In this document: piece by piece, positions 33,127 through 47,331 of the stretch
Layout of the letters: each line of letters opens with the position of its first letter
Position numbering within the stretch: position 1 is the first letter of the stretch
NCBI GenBank assembly: GCA_000611775.1
Contig: KK106983.1
Coordinates: 5,399,818 to 5,463,817 of the forward strand
Length of the DNA: 64,000 nucleotides
Source: Umbilicaria muhlenbergii
Taxonomy: Eukaryota; Ascomycota; Lecanoromycetes; Umbilicariales; Umbilicariaceae
Direction: 5' to 3'
Notes under the pieces: generated by a model
What the model saw: the letters and a program-made list of their open reading frames with translations, nothing else
Told to the model about the DNA's origin: nothing
Database searches by the model: none
Position numbers and translations under genes: made by a program

Positions 33127-36100
33127 CTAAACTTTCCAGTTCAACACATCCAGCTTCTTCTTCTTCGGCTGGACAAGCCCCTCGGAATCGATCCTCCCGA
33201 GTTTCTTGTATCCCTGAACACCCGGTTTCGCAAAGCTATTCCCCTTCCCACTTTCGATGGACACATATGCTCGGGTGAAACTCTTGAAAGGTGCATTCAC
33301 ATCCCTCCACCAGTCCGCTGTGCTAGGCGGAGCTCCTTCTTTGAATGCCGCGTGAGTTGAGGTCCTGTCCAGCCAATCAGTCACTGACGACCGATCCTGC
33401 TGCGTAGTACGTAAGTGGTCATTCTTGACCGATGCGCTGCTACTAATTGGCTTCGTCAACTCCTTTCTTTGGGCCGCTGGTGGCGGTATATCTGTGCGTG
33501 CACTCCTTGGCCGTAGCGGACTCCCTGATGCCGAGATGGGCGTTTTGAAGCTGGTTCGGGATGGAAATGGTAAAGGGAGACTTCGGCTAGACTCCGGGGA
33601 TCCTGGAGTGGATTTCCTTCGGGCTGGTGGAGATATGTCGGACTTGACAGCAGGCTTCACCCAGGGGATCGGACGCGGCCCTTTTTTTGCTGATCGGACT
33701 GGGGTCGCAATCTTGGGCTCAGCTCTAGTTCGATGCTCTTGAGTGTCAGACGTAAGATCAACTACACCGTCGCCACGAGGTGGAGTTGGTTGGTGGCCCA
33801 CAGACGCTGGACTGCCACTCATGAATGCTGGCTGTCTCTCGACACCAGACCGTCGCAACTGCCCAGTACCAGACGAAAAGCCTGCGAGTGCCAGCACGTC
33901 AGCAAGATTGTTTGGAGTGAGGACCTTCTTCGTGAATTTAGGTTCATCAATTTCGTTACGATAGAATTTCTCGTATGGGATCGGGTCTTCCGCTTTCTCC
34001 ATGCAACCCAAGAGGTGTTGGTGATACTCCAGCTTGTGTCTGACGATGAAGTCGTCCCATAGGGGACGGTGCTCCATGCGGTCCTCACTGCTCAGCTTGT
34101 CGATTTTCTTAGCCATTGCAATGAAATGCTTCAGGTCTCCATTGTACTCGGAATAAGTAGCTCGAAAGCGATCGTAGATACTGCTAGCTGTTAAGGCTAT
34201 GGCAGCACCAGTCTCCGATGGTTTGATTACATGATTTTCGACATGCTCTGTCGTAGTCGTCCTGCAGACTTTTACGGTCGGCTCAGGGACATTGGGCTGC
34301 CGGACTGAGAGTTTGCGGTTCTCCAAAGTCTTACGTGCAGGTGTTGCAGGCTCGGAAGCCATATCACGGGTTTGCGATATTTCGGGACTGAGATCCATTT
34401 CTACAGCCTGGTGCTCTAGACCCATCACAACATCTTCGTCTTCTTTGCTCGCTTCAGGAAAACCAGTAGTGAGGTCTTCCGTCTCCAAAGCCTCCTCTTC
34501 ATGCATTTCGATGGTTGACCCGATATTGGACTGAAGCACCGACCCTTTTCGAGAGGCAAAGAATTCTCGTCGCTGCTGCCGTGCTAGTACCGACGGATCT
34601 TGGATTTCTTGCTGGTCTTGGCTAAAGTTGAATGCTGAAAGTGACTCGAAGCGTTTTCGTCGCTTTGTGATGTTAGGTGAGAGAATACCACAGTCCTCAG
34701 CCTTTCGTTTGGCGTCTGATTCAGCCTTGACAGGTGACATGGATGCCATCACTTGCATCGCTGACTGACCAGTCCCTTGTGATGCTGGCAAGGGCTGCAC
34801 AACACTCGAATCCGAGGATACGATTCCATGCTTGACAGGGCTGGCGCTGGCACTTCTCAAAGATTGAGCGTCGACTTCGGATTGTATCTGCTGATTCACC
34901 AAGGCGTCCTCATCATAGGTAGCGCTATGACTGTCTGTAACATCGATAGCAAGCCCAGCGCTGTCCACGTTCTCCTCCAGAGTAAATGGCTGGACGTTAA
35001 AGCTACCTGAGACAACGGGATCAGATGATTCGGCACCATCTGATAATCTCTTGGCTTGTTTACTCTCAAGAAGCAGGTCATTATCTCTTGCAATGTACAA
35101 AGGCTCAGATGCCAGTTGCATGGTTGTCCGTTTTGATACCTGCCCGTTCGTGTATGGAGTGCGCTTCACCTGTATGACAGGCTTGTTTTCCTGCGAGATT
35201 GTGGAGGGATAAGCATGGCTTAATACTGTCCTGATCCCAGTAATGGCATCATCATCGTTCGACTTATCATCAAGTGCTAGAGGTACCGAAGTCTCCAGTA
35301 AGGAAATGTCACTGTCAGACATTCCATCATCTTCTGACAGGGTGTCTATCGAACTTTCAGCAGAAAGACCGGCAAGCTGTCGGGTTCGCTTGCTGGGGGT
35401 GGCGTCACGTGAAACTGCAGATCCCTCAGATCTCGTTCGGACCCGAGCTGCAATCCCAAGCTGATGAGCCCACGCTTGCTGTTGCGGACTGCTGTCCGTA
35501 TTTGTCTGAATGGAAGGCTGTTTAGCCGGACCATGCAGTGACCCAGTCATGGATGCTACGTAGCTTTCGTCAGGCTTGGGCTGTTGCTGTTCCGGGAACT
35601 GACTTGGCCGGGGAGAGCTATTAGAAGCCTGGGATTGCGTAGGGGCGCCGTGCGGTGATGCGTTGCTTCCCCTACGAGAAGGCACCAACGAACCTAGAGC
35701 TGGCGTAGCTGTTGAATCCGCTATGTATCTCGCGGCTGGTGGCTCAGGGCTTGCTGTGCTGCTATCTGGTGGAAGCTCATGACGCTTTAGCAGCGGTGGA
35801 GGGCTCGATGGCGGCCATTCCGAAGAAGACACAAGCACACCAGACTCTTGCTCTTCTTCGCTTTCCTCATCGCTACTGATAGACTCTTGGGTGCCTCCTT
35901 TCACACACCCGCCATCTGGGCTTTCTGATGGTTGCTTGTTTCCTTTTGCATGCCTTGCTTGGGTTGCTCGACGTTCGGCTAACCCATTCAGAGACTGAAG
36001 AACTGCGATGGGTACATTGGCGACCGGCCCTCTGTGACCCGGCTCAGGAGGTAGCCAAGCTGCAACCGCTTCTAATTAGCCACTCGCTTTACTTGAAAAC

Positions 36101-37661
36101 ATATTGCATTCGACGGATCAGTTTCGCATCATGGCTCTATTATCTTGTAACAATAATAAAAACCATTGGTTGAATTCACTCACAATGTTGCCTGTCAAGG
36201 AGAGCCTGTTGATCTCGTAAAATCGTAACATCCCTTCGACTAATCCTGGCCATTCCCTTGCAACACACATTAGTATCTTCATATGCAACTGTAACAAAGC
36301 CACGTACCTTCCAGGGATGTTCCTCAACGTCATAACCATTCTCGTCCATCTTCAGCGGAGAAGAGTGCGACTCAGAGGGAAGAACCTGTTCGGAGAGGTC
36401 GATCACATCTCTGTTGGGCCTATCGTTTTGTAAGTCGGCTCTACTTTGGTGCATCGTAGGTCTGCTCTTAACGGCAAGGCTTTGTTTATTTGAAGGATCT
36501 AGGTACGGGACTTGAAGATCTATATGAAACGGGGCTTTTCCTGGTCCAGGTGACTGCGTAGCCTTTGCTTGCACTGATTGTGTTGCTATCAGTGTCGTGT
36601 CCGGGGCCATAGTTTTCCCAGGAGAATCGTTTTGGGCTGACGAGTGCGGAAACTCGGAGTTGCCCCCGTCTGATGCCTTGACGTTGGCTTCAATGTCCTG
36701 CCCAGAAGCTCTTGATAACCCCTGGTTCAAAGAAGGATCGGTGGTAACGTTGGGCATCGGAACTCGTCCTGGTTTGTTCTTCATGATGAGAAGACCCAAC
36801 AATGCGTCGTTGCTACTGTTCGACCCAATCCCCGGCCGTATCAGGTTGACAGAAGATTTTCGGGAAGGACCATTCGTTACAGTATTATTCGTATCATTTA
36901 AACCCCCTGGTTGCATGCTCAATCCTGACCTGCCTTTGCAGTTATTCGCAGGCCTTGTGCCCTGAGTAGCAAATGCAGCCTGCGTAACAACGTTAGCTCC
37001 GTCGTTCGATGAGCCATCGGTCGCCTGAGAGCGGATGTCCGAAGTACTGGCGTCATCTTCCAAATCCGACTGCGACTGGCTACTCGTAGATACTTGAGCG
37101 CGAAATTCCCCAAGTTGACTTAAAGCTACACTGATGTCTTGTCTCGATTCGATCGGAAGAGGATTACCAAAGGTACCAGAGCCGTCACACCCGAGACTTT
37201 GAAAGTCTTTAACAAGCAGCGTAAGCCTGGATTGCTTGGGACCAAAGTGGGTCGCGACAATCTCAAAGGAACGAACTTGAACGAGGCCTCCTCTAGTACC
37301 ATCTGTGATGCGTTTCCTCGTCACTGCGGTGTACTTGCTGACGGCAGAGGCGGCGAAGGTGACTTGTATCGATGTGCGAGAGTCTGAGACCACTGCCTGA
37401 ATCGGCTCCTCATATGTTTGAAACTAAAGAGAAGCTCTCATTAGTATACGCAACCCGCTTCCAGGAAGTTCAACAAACCTCTATGATTTGTACCACACCG
37501 ATGCGCGGGGACGCAACTCTCAGGTTGCTTCCATCGTCTTCGTAGGTGACCTCGCCGACCGCTGCAGAATGGAGACTGTCCACTGCACTCTTTCGCCACT
37601 GTAATACGGCAGCGAGCTCACACTGTACGGCCAATCCAAGCCACGGCCGGAGAATATCCAT
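33127..37661 (-). CDS. Shelterin TPP1/Est3-domain telomere protein
   Basis: Four exons: 37661-37479, 37423-36308, 36256-36184 and 36059-33127; 1434 residues, all in frame. The N-terminus MDILRPWLGLAVQ, then SRTSIQVTFAASAVSKY, LTLLVKDFQSLG and SGTFGNPLPIE, matches the OB-fold of fungal TPP1/Tpz1/Est3 proteins, which bind the Pot1 partner and help recruit telomerase. The short exon carries GMARISRRDVTILRDQQALL, the conserved HPW-GM--I-RRDV block split by introns 2 and 3. The middle is Ser/Pro-rich and probably disordered. A second conserved region about residues 1085-1190 reads IYDRFRATYSEYNGDLKHFI. Two possible SUMO-interacting motifs are present (RDVIDLSEQV, about 400; GVVDLTSDT, about 1226), and the C-terminus is basic (PKKKKLDVLNWKV). 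Intron 3 is 124 nt because an earlier AG would create a stop. Confidence 0.82.
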
Positions 37662-38350
37662 TCTCTTACTGCGTAGCTCCAGAGACAAGTGGAAATCGTA
37701 GATCTTTCATCGCCGCACGAGGTTCCCTGAAGCTGGTGAGTGGTCAATGATCGCAATCAAAGTGACTATCATCTCCATGGAGAGTGGTGGGTAATGTAGA
37801 ATTTGAACACTAAAGGAGATGGGCCCTAGAGAGACTCACGTACAGCATCTCTCTCGTGGCCCTGGGTACCTTAGCTCGCCTCTCGATAAGATCAAAAGGC
37901 AAGTTCGCCGAGACGCGCTTAAACATGGTAGGACGCGATTATGTGGGGAAGGCGGCATGGCGCCGTAGCCAAGACGGGCTACGCCTTACTCCATCAGGAT
38001 TAAGTCGCGTGGGATGAGATATGTGGCCGTCGAAGTGGCAGTTGCCAGTATTGTCTTCGTTACGAAAAGCCTGGGAAGGAGAGCTGCGTGGCATTCTAGA
38101 CCGCCAGCCTACAATGTTTCGCCACTCGTGCATAACTTGGATCTGGGACGGCTCTGCTGAAGGCTTGGCACAGGCTTCAAGACCGAGCTGCTCTCTTGAT
38201 GTTAGTAAGCTACGGGGTCCCTCATGACACTGCACTGACTTGTCAAGGTGAGTCATTGAAGGGTACTGATGAGACGAGCTTTGGTTGAACCGGTCACATT
38301 ACAGGAGATCTTCTTAGAGACCATGAGGCTCTACCTATACTCTGAGAACA
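37662..38350. other. Divergent promoter TPP1-like/FAB1
   Basis: About 690 bp between two divergent start codons. No clear motif or coding potential. Confidence 0.45.
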
Positions 38351-41300
38351 ATGAGTGGCAACAAACCCCCAAAAGATCCAGGGAGCCCCTCCACTGCTAC
38401 CATGTTACTTCCACTTGGTCGACACTCTCGGCGAGCGTCACTGGCGTCTTCGTCAGCCCTGTCACACTTCGACAAAGAGACGCTCTCCCAGACCTTGGAT
38501 CATATACATAGCGCAGCCTCGCAATCCGAGTCCCTCACCACATTCAACGAATATACAGCTCCTCCATCGGTTTCTGAGGGCGGAGATGGAAGGGGCATCA
38601 CCACCGAACTCCAAGGTGGCTTAAGTGGGTTGTACAATCGTCTCAGAGCATCAGTTGGGGGTGGAAGGGATACTGTAGGAGGTGGTGCGGGACTTGATGA
38701 AGACGAAGGTGCAGACAGTGTATCTATTCAAAGTCCTAGGTCGGCAACTCCAAGCGCAACACCGTCGACGAGACAACTCCTTGGCTCTAACAGGCTCTCT
38801 ATCCCTGGGCCATCGTCGGGCACAGACACCGGTCCAAGCACAGCATTGCAGTCTCCGCGTATCGCAGTGAGCGAACTGTCAATGAATGATCCAGGGCCGT
38901 CATCAAAAGTATCTAGGATTCCCACTACTACAGCTTCAAAAAGTTCAGTTCCCACAGCAGTTGCTATGAAGCCTCCTCTTACTCCTTTGACGCCAACAGT
39001 GCCTACAGTCCCGGCGAGTCCAGCTGTGGTTGAGGTTAATGTCACTGCAATCAAGGAGGTAGAACCACGGTCACGGCACGAGGATACGCTTAGCAGGGGT
39101 AGTACGATCAATAAGGTATCTCCGAAGGCGGATCCTTTATCGCGGGTGGATGAACACGTCAGCGGTGCAATGGATAGTTCGGAAGCTGACGAACCAACAA
39201 AAGAGCGTGCCGTTCTCTCACGCAGCGATTCACAATCTGTGAGCAGCCATACGCCAGAGACTCTCAGAGTCATGGGTGAAGATGCGAGAATTGTTGGGGT
39301 CAGCGCTGCTAAGCACACTTCCACCGGCAGTCAGTCCGGCGGACGTCTCGAAGAACACTCGGTCATGGGCAATACGTCGAGTCACTTCCAAGAATCCGAC
39401 CGGGTAGAGGCGTCGAAACCCTCCAATACCCGCACCTCAAGTGAAGTCAGAAACATAGCTGAAGTCGCGAGCGGCTTGGAAAATCCTGATAGACCAACGA
39501 ACGCCAGCGAGAGGAGACAAGCCACGACGAGCAGTCTGAACCCTAGCGCTATTGCTGGCGTCACTGGCACTAACCACAGTATCGACGGAACCTCGACAGT
39601 CAAATCAGGAACTGCTCCACGAATCGCTCAGTCTCATCTTCCTGGGTTCAGCCTCTCGAGGGCTTCATCGTCAGACACCGTCGGTACTAGTTCTGTGAAC
39701 ACCACGATGTACCAGAAGCCGAGCAATGGTGGACCTAGCGAGGACGAAGTGCTTCGTAGGCAGGATATGTCGCATTTTAGAAAACTAGTGAAACAGAATG
39801 CCGAGCGTCCAAATGTGAACGTCCCGCTATCTCAGACCAGGAGTAGAGTTTTAAGTAAAGAGTATTGGATGAGGGACGAAAACGCCAGAGACTGCTTCTA
39901 CTGCGGTGACTCCTTTTCAACGTTCCGCCGAAAGCATCATTGTCGTAAGTTATTCTTCAATTTCAGATTCCCCAAGCCTGTTTTGAGGGTGCAAGTCATG
40001 CTAATAAAGGATTTTCAGGGACGTGTGGTCAGATTTTTGATGGCAAATGCACTTCTCTGGTTTCCGGAAAGCATTTTGGTCAATCTGGCTCCCTACGTGT
40101 GTGTAAACCATGCGAAGCTATCATCAATGGACACGATGATTCCTCTGAGTACTCCGAAGATGGAAGTGTCACAAATGCTCCATTTAGACCAAGACACGGG
40201 TCGACGAGCGCAAGCGAATTCCCCGCGTTTCAGAACTCAGCAGGATCAACTGCTATAGGGCAAGATGTTAGACAGGTCGGACCACAAGCAGAAGTCTCAG
40301 TTCCGACAATGGCTATTCCCGCGACACGAAGAACGGGTGATGAGGCTGGTCGACATTCTGCTGTCCTAGAGATTGAAGCTGAACATGGTCTTGCCAGACC
40401 GGCGTCATCCAGGTCCTTAAAAAACTCTTTCGCCATAAGGTCGTATCCCTCCACTCATAAGCGTCATCATTCACGACATCCTACTGTTGGCAAGCTTTTA
40501 AGCGAGGAAAGGGCTCCATTCCATCGGGATCCTGCGGACGACGTAGGTAGGGAGGGTCGATTACCAGCCTTTCACAGCGATAACATCATAGACCCTGACC
40601 TAGCTCCCTATCTTTCGGACGAAGATTCGAGTGGCGATGAGCAAGTCAGTATCATGACTGCCATGAATGGCGACGGCTTGTCAAGGAGCATTGATAACGA
40701 GAAGCATGGACTAACTGGGCTGCTTGCCGCTGTCAAGAAAAGTCGCTCCAGAGCGGGTGACAAGAACCCTGGCAGCATTACTTTTGCCGGTCGGGATACC
40801 GATAATGTTAGTTTGAGTAGCTTTCGACTTACGAATGCGCCTCGGAGTTCCAAGAGACGCAACCTAAGTGTGTCCAGTAACATCCTCCTTCGACCGTCAC
40901 CCAGAGCTACTAGAGCTATTGCGATACTGCCCAATTCTTATAGTGGTCTGCATGGAAGCTCCAGCAGCTCAGCCGTTGCTTCACTAGGGGCCCCAATTAC
41001 ACCTGCAAGCGGATTGAGGATGATGAGAAGTTCTTCGATGCGAGGAGCTGATGCACCCGCTATCGAGCTGAATAACGCAAGTCTTCATCATGTGCGTAAG
41101 CTGCTTCACCAGCTTCTACAGGATTCGGCTGTGTCAAGCGTCAGCAGCTGGGAGAAAGCCCTCATTCCTATATTGCTCCAGGCGACCGACGATGTCAATC
41201 CGGATGTGCAAGGCGGTGACGACATTGATATACGGCACTACGTGAAGTTGAAGAAGATTCCTGGAGGTAGGCCGGGAGATACATCATATGTCTCGGGACT

Positions 41301-44300
41301 TGTTTTTACAAAGAACCTAGCACTCAAAAGCATGCCACGGAGCATGTCTCATCCTAATATTCTCATCTTAACTTTTCCATTGGAGTACGCACGTCGCGAG
41401 CAGCACTTCATGAGCCTAGAGCCGGTCATTCGCCAAGAGCGAGAATTTTTGCAGAACCTAGTCAACAGGATCGCCGCATTACGCCCTCAGCTCCTGCTGG
41501 TACAGCGGAACGTTTCGGGACTGGCGCTGGAGTTTCTTGAACAGGCAAACATCGCTACTGCGTACAACGTTAAACCCTCTGTGCTAGAAGCTGTGGCTAG
41601 ATGTAGCCAGACCAGGGTTATCTCTTCGATCGACAAATTGTCGATCAAACCTGCACATGCAGGTACATGCGCCAGCTTCTATGTCAAGACTCACGTTCAA
41701 GGGAAAAGAAAGAAGACCTATATGTACCTTTCAGGGTGCCCCAAGGAACTTGGGTGCACCATCGTACTTCGCGGCGCTTCCACCGAGACCTTGGCAATCG
41801 TGAAGCGGATCACTGAGTTCATGGTCTATGTTGTTTACAATCTCAAACTTGAAACCTGCCTTATGAGGGACGAGTTTGCACTCATACCATCGTCTTCAAA
41901 TACTGAAGCTTTGTTCCGAGATAGAGCATCAGCACCAGAGGCGACTCAAGACGCAGTGGTTAAGCCTGCAGCGCTAGTTAATGCCAGCCATGACCCTGGA
42001 GGCCTACATCAACAACAATCGCCTCCTTCTCACTCCTCCGCGGATACTTCGAACCCTGATGCTCTCAAGGGTGACAGTGCCGCCGTTTCGTCACCGACTA
42101 AACCAAACGTCAATGGAGGCGATGAAATTCGTATGCCCGATGATATGCCTATGCCCACCTTCTATGGAGACATGGTTGAGAAACACAATACTAAGATATT
42201 GTCCGCATCTCCATTCGTCAAGTTTATGCAGCCATACCTCTTGATGCAAGCGAGGGAACAAGAAAGACGTTTAGTCTACCTCAGGCGTTTGCGAGACCAG
42301 GACGTACTGGAAGAGCGAAATGAGGACGAGAAAGGTAAACCGCAGAAATTCGACTTGATCAAGCCGGAGATGGTCCACTCAACTATTCAAGGTGCTTCCA
42401 AGAAGGTGCGTGAGGTATTACACGCTGTTCACGACGCAGAATATGATAAGGCTCTCCACAACTACGAAACGCAAAAGAGGCAATGGGAGACGTACATATC
42501 TGGTAACATCAACCTATTCGATCCATACGCCCACCAGAATATTGTTGTGTTATATAGTGTCGTCTGTACGGTGACTACTGTTCCGTGTTCCGGCCCAGAT
42601 CTCATTGCCCTGGCTTTTTACAACGAACACGAAACAGATGCCGATTTCGAAGCAGACTGCACACTGGGACAATACGTCGAGGACCTGTGCCTTGGATCGA
42701 ATACGATCTGTACGGCTAATGGATGCGAAAGGAAGATGGTCGATCATCATAGGCAGTATGTCCACGGGGAGGCTCAAATCAGCGTGTTTGTCCAGAGTTA
42801 TCCATGTAAGCTTAGAGGCTTACAAGATTCAATCTTGATGTGGAGCTGTTGCAGAATCTGCGGTACAGAGACGCAGGTAATGCCCATGTCTGAAAGCACG
42901 TGGAAATATTCGTTCGGGAAGTATTTGGAACTCTCCTTCTGGAGCAGTAACCTGATCGCTCGAGCGGACGTCTGCCCTCATGATCTCCATCGGAATCACC
43001 TAAGATATTTTGGATTCAAAGATATGGCGCTTCGCGTACACTACGACCCTATCAATCTGCTTGAAATCATCGTGCCCAGAGCTAGGATCACATGGAAGGT
43101 AGATAATGACCTGCGCTTCAAGAACGAGCTCTTTCTAAGAATAGAGGAACGCCTCAACAAGTTCATGGGATCAGTCAAAGCACGTATAAAGGGCATCAAG
43201 GTTGAGGGTGTTGTGCCTGAGAAGATGGAGGCTTGTAAGCACGAGACCGAGAAGCTAACGAAGCTTGCCAATGATCAGCATCATGCTCTTCTCCGCAAGC
43301 TCCAGAATAAGTACATGAATTCCAAATATTACGAAACCATACCATTGAATCGTGCTCTCAGAGCGACGCAAGAGAAAGTTGCTGAGTGGGAGAACATCTT
43401 TGCCGACTTTGATCGGAATTTTTTCCCCTCAGAGAAAGACATTCGCCGGCTGGCCACGCTCCAACTCAGGAAGATATTCTTGGACCGCGATGAATCAGCA
43501 ACCTCCTTGAGCTCCAACGACGAAGACCCGGATACTCATGGTGTTGAAGGGAACTTGACGGAGAAAGCTACAATTACAGACACACCAGCATTGACACCAT
43601 TAACGAGGGAGATGTCGCAAGAGAAGGCACATGACATGTTGACGTCTGTCGTACAGGAGCATTCTGGGAGGCCAAACGCCGCTGACGTGAAGCACGACTC
43701 AGAAAATTCCCAGAACGCTCCTCCAACCTCGATCCCCGTCGCCGAACCGCCAGTGAGGCTTCCTACATTACGAGAGGTTGAGAGGGAGGATGTTCGCCAT
43801 CTAGATCTTGCAATACCCGCTAGTTTCCCGGAAAACCCGTTAGGCGTGCAGGGCTCTCAAAAAGAGGAGTCTCCTTCCGTCAGTCCAACCAACACAGATC
43901 ACCAAAAGTCGACTGATATTATGGGTAGTGTCGCATCAAGAGTTGTTGAACTTGTCAGTTCCGAAGGGAGCAATTCTGTCGTCGGCCCAGTATCAAAGGA
44001 TCACACCACGCCAGCACAAAGCCAAGTATCCGGGATCCCTCGACCTACTGAGATAGGTGTGCGTCGAGTAGGAAGAAACATATCGCCACAATTCTATCGT
44101 GCTCAGAGCCATCCGGCTCGTTTCCGTGGAGACAAGAGCAGCAGCAGCGGTCAATCCACTCCACCTGCTCTGCCAACCTCACCTTCAACAAAGCCTTCCC
44201 AAGCGCTTGCCGAGCACTTGATCTTAACAACCATTGAACCAGCTTTAAATTCTGGAGATAAGAAATTATCCGACCGAATGGGACTCGGTGCGCTGAAGCC

Positions 44301-46177
44301 AGTTGGAGTCACAGCGCATTCGCTGATACCACGCTCAATTGCTAGCAGAAGGAAAGATTCCAGGGTTTCTACTTTAGCCAAGCACTTCGAGCAATTGAGT
44401 CGCGAGTTTGAAAAAGAACGCCTGCGAGAGCGACGGCAACGTGCTGCAAAGAGTAAACAGGCCAGAGCATATCCAATCGCAGCGTCGAAACCCATCGTGG
44501 AAGTCTATAGCAACGTACATGAAGCTGTCGAAGAGAAAGAGCCGTCTGATGAAGATTCGTTGATGCCTGAGCCATCCCATGAAAACCATGAAGAACCGAC
44601 TTCTACTATTGAGAATCTAGCGCACGCCCCAACTGAAGGAATAGGTGCGGAGCCATCCGGAGAAGATCTGACTGCTGAAAATACAGAAACTGATGAGAAC
44701 GCCCATGGAGACAGTCGGCGTGGCTCTGATGTCGAGGGCGACGAGTACCAAAGCGAAGACAACACATTACTCGATGATATCCAAGTTCCTGGGACCTCAG
44801 AGGACCACCACGCACTTACACCCTCCGAGGCACAGCTTGACCTGAAGTTGGACCTCCCCAAGCATGAGAAGACCTCCTTGATGAAGATGCTCACCAACTT
44901 CTGGGCTGAGAGGTCCGCTAGTGGCTGGCAGGCTCTAGAGTACCCTCTTAACGCAGCGGATCACATCTTCGCTGATTCTGATATCATCGTACGGGAAGAC
45001 GAGCCTAGCTCGCTAATCGCTTTCACGCTGAGTTCGGATGATTATCGAACCAAATTACAGAGTATTTCTACAAAAGGTGGTCTTCAAGAGAAACAGAGTA
45101 AATCTCACATACAAGATCCCAATTTGAATAGCGATGAGCAGGTGGAGGTGGAGCGATCACTATTGCGCTCAACGGGAACTCACTTGAAGTATCAGTTCAA
45201 CGAAGGTTCGGCGAAGATGCTCTGCAAAATCTTCTTTGCCGAACAATTTGACGCCGTTCGAAGAAAATGTGGCGTCGCGGACCGCATTGTCGAATCGCTC
45301 TCACGGTGCTTAAAGTGGGATTCCAAGGGCGGAAAGACAAAATCCGTCTTCCTCAAGACCCTCGATGATCGGCTAGTCCTGAAGTCACTTTCTCAGATTG
45401 AAACTCAGGCCTTCCTACGATTCGCCCCGGCTTACTTTCAGATCATGTCCGAAGCACTCTTCCACGAGCTGCCATCCGTGATCGCGAAGATGCTGGGTTT
45501 CTATCAAGTTGTAATTAAGAATCCAGTGACTGGTACCGAGTTCAATTGGTTCCTGCTGGTCATGGAGAACCTATTTTACGATCGCTCTCCGACACGGATC
45601 TTCGACCTGAAAGGCTCGATGCGCAATCGGAAAATCCAGTCCACAGGCGAGCAAAACGAGGTGCTGCTTGATGAGAACATGGTTGAATTTATCTATGAGT
45701 CGCCACTCTTCGCAAGAGAACACTCGAAGAAACTACTGAGGGCGAGTGTGTGGAACGACACATTGTTCTTGGCTCGCCAGAACGTCATGGACTATTCATT
45801 GATGATTGCGATCGATGAAAATCGCAAGGAGCTGGTGGTGGGTATCATCGATTGCATTCGCACTTATACCTGGGATAAGAAGTTGGAGTCTTGGATCAAA
45901 GATCGAGGGAAGAATAGGCCGACGGTTACAAGTCCCAAAGAGTACAAATCGCGTTTCCGGGAGGCAATGGGAAGGTATGTCCTTCAGGCGCCAAAGTAAG
46001 TGAACTCTTCAGCTAGTCCCTTGCATGTTGAAAAGCGCTTGCTAATGCTTCCGTAGCTGCTGGCATCAATTTCACGCACAGCGACTTGAAAGGCGACCTC
46101 TTAGATTCGCTGAACGCCTGGAGGTCCCAGAAGGCGATCGCACGGTTAGCAACATTGAAGATGCTGCTGATATCTAG
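38351..46177 (+). CDS. FAB1: 1-phosphatidylinositol-3-phosphate 5-kinase FAB1 (PIKfyve)
   Basis: Three exons: 38351-39944, 40019-45995 and 46057-46177; 2563 residues. It makes PI(3,5)P2 on late endosome and vacuole membranes. Domains in order: Ser/Thr-rich N-terminus; FYVE zinc finger at about 505-570, with RKHHC-R split by intron 1 and CGQIF and RVCKPC after it; CCT/TCP1-like domain from about 954 (SYVSGLVFTKNLALKSM) with HPNILILTFPLEY; Cys-rich CCR region (CKLRGLQDSILMWSCCRICG); long disordered linker; and lipid kinase at about 2250-2530 with ETQAFLRFAPAY, RIFDLKGSMRNR, MDYSLMI and VGIIDCIRTYTWDK. The last exon restores the family end RYVLQAPN-CWHQF; intron 2 interrupts that Asn codon. Length and order are standard for fungal Fab1. 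Confidence 0.96.
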
Positions 46178-46602
46178 GCGCAAGTACTCGATTGTGCACT
46201 CCCCTTGGACAGTCGGTCAGGCCAAATTACGAGGGATGGTTGTATAAAGATAGGGTTCGAGCCGATGAGTCGGCATGAGAACATGAAGATTCACGAACAT
46301 GTGCGACGCGATACCCGACAAGGCGTGGGAGTTGCTCTGGACAGCTATGCAACTTGCTGGGATTTATGCAACGTGGAGGTCCAGGTGGACCCATGTGAAA
46401 ATCGGGGCTTAGCTGGCCTTACATTGAACTATCCGCGCAACTGACAGCTTGGTGTGGGAATTTCGTCACCCATGCGATGTAAGACATTCTCGTATTTCGC
46501 TTCGAGCAGATCAGTCTATAAATGCAGAATGTTCACTATGATAGCAAGTCTCTTTCGTCTTTGGTCCATTTCTGGCAACTCATTTTTTATACCCGCGAGA
46601 TC
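46178..46602. other. Intergenic, no gene seen
   Basis: Between FAB1 and the small secreted-protein gene; a 79-codon frame at 46205 lacks recognisable sequence. Confidence 0.4.
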
Positions 46603-47224
46603 ATGCGCATGTTCAGCCTCTCAGCTATTATACCGTTCTTCCAATACACAGCCCTTAGCTTGGCAATCCCAATCACCCCGTCGATAGCACCGCGAACCCA
46701 GTATTGCGCCAACGCTCCGCATACCGTAGCTGGCACGTAAGTAAAGCTATACCATTCCAAGAGCATACCCGGCCTTGACTCAACAGCTAACATCCCCCCC
46801 CGAACCTAGTCCCCTCCTCCCCCGGACCCTCCCCCCCCACCCCCCACCCATATCCCCTCGCAAATCCACCACCACAATCCTCTGGTGCGCCCCCTCCAGC
46901 AGCACCTACCTCATCCTCTCGAAATCCGCCACCATCTCTTCCGCCGCCAGCATCGCCTCCATCCTCAGCGCCGCCTCCGACTACATCCGCATCCGGCTCG
47001 ACGCGTACGGCGACGGCCCCGTCGTCAACGGCGGCGTGGATTGGAGCTCGGTTTCCGGCGCTGAGTTGCGCACTTGGAATACGAATAATCATCAGCAGAC
47101 GTACGGGGTTTTGGGGGCGGCGGTGGGGGCGCTGATGGATTATATGCGCGGGAATGGGGTGGGGGGAGTGAGGTTTAATATTTTTGATGGGGAGACGGAG
47201 GTGGGGGGTGGGGTTGTGGGGTAG
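46603..47224 (+). CDS. Small, probably secreted hypothetical protein
   Basis: Proposed exons 46603-46736 and 46810-47224; 182 residues, 73-nt intron. The N-terminus MRMFSLSAIIPFFQYTALSL is a good signal-peptide candidate. A Pro-rich part follows, then SSTYLILSKSATISSAASIA and a C-terminal WNTNNHQQTYGVLGAAVGAL-MDYM with FNIFDGETEVGGG. This ending resembles a loose group of uncharacterised fungal secreted proteins I have seen with the pattern NNHQ-TYGVLGAA; no function is known for them. An earlier acceptor at 46786 would run into TAA, so the one at 46809 is preferred. Pro/Ser-rich spacer composition is unlike the neighbours and strongly C-biased, then G-biased. Confidence 0.55.
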
Positions 47225-47331
47225 GGTGGGGTGGTACGGGGAGGTGGATAGACTAGACGGTGTAGATGGGTGCGAGGTGGAGTTTGATAGGTTGTAGAGG
47301 TTCTGGAGTTTGATGGCTTGGTGTATGTCTT

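Noticed and set aside
36060-36090. Earlier acceptor for intron 3 of the TPP1-like gene
   Set aside because: Splicing at the earlier AG would create a TAA at the join; the later AG restores the family-like SWLPPEPG sequence.
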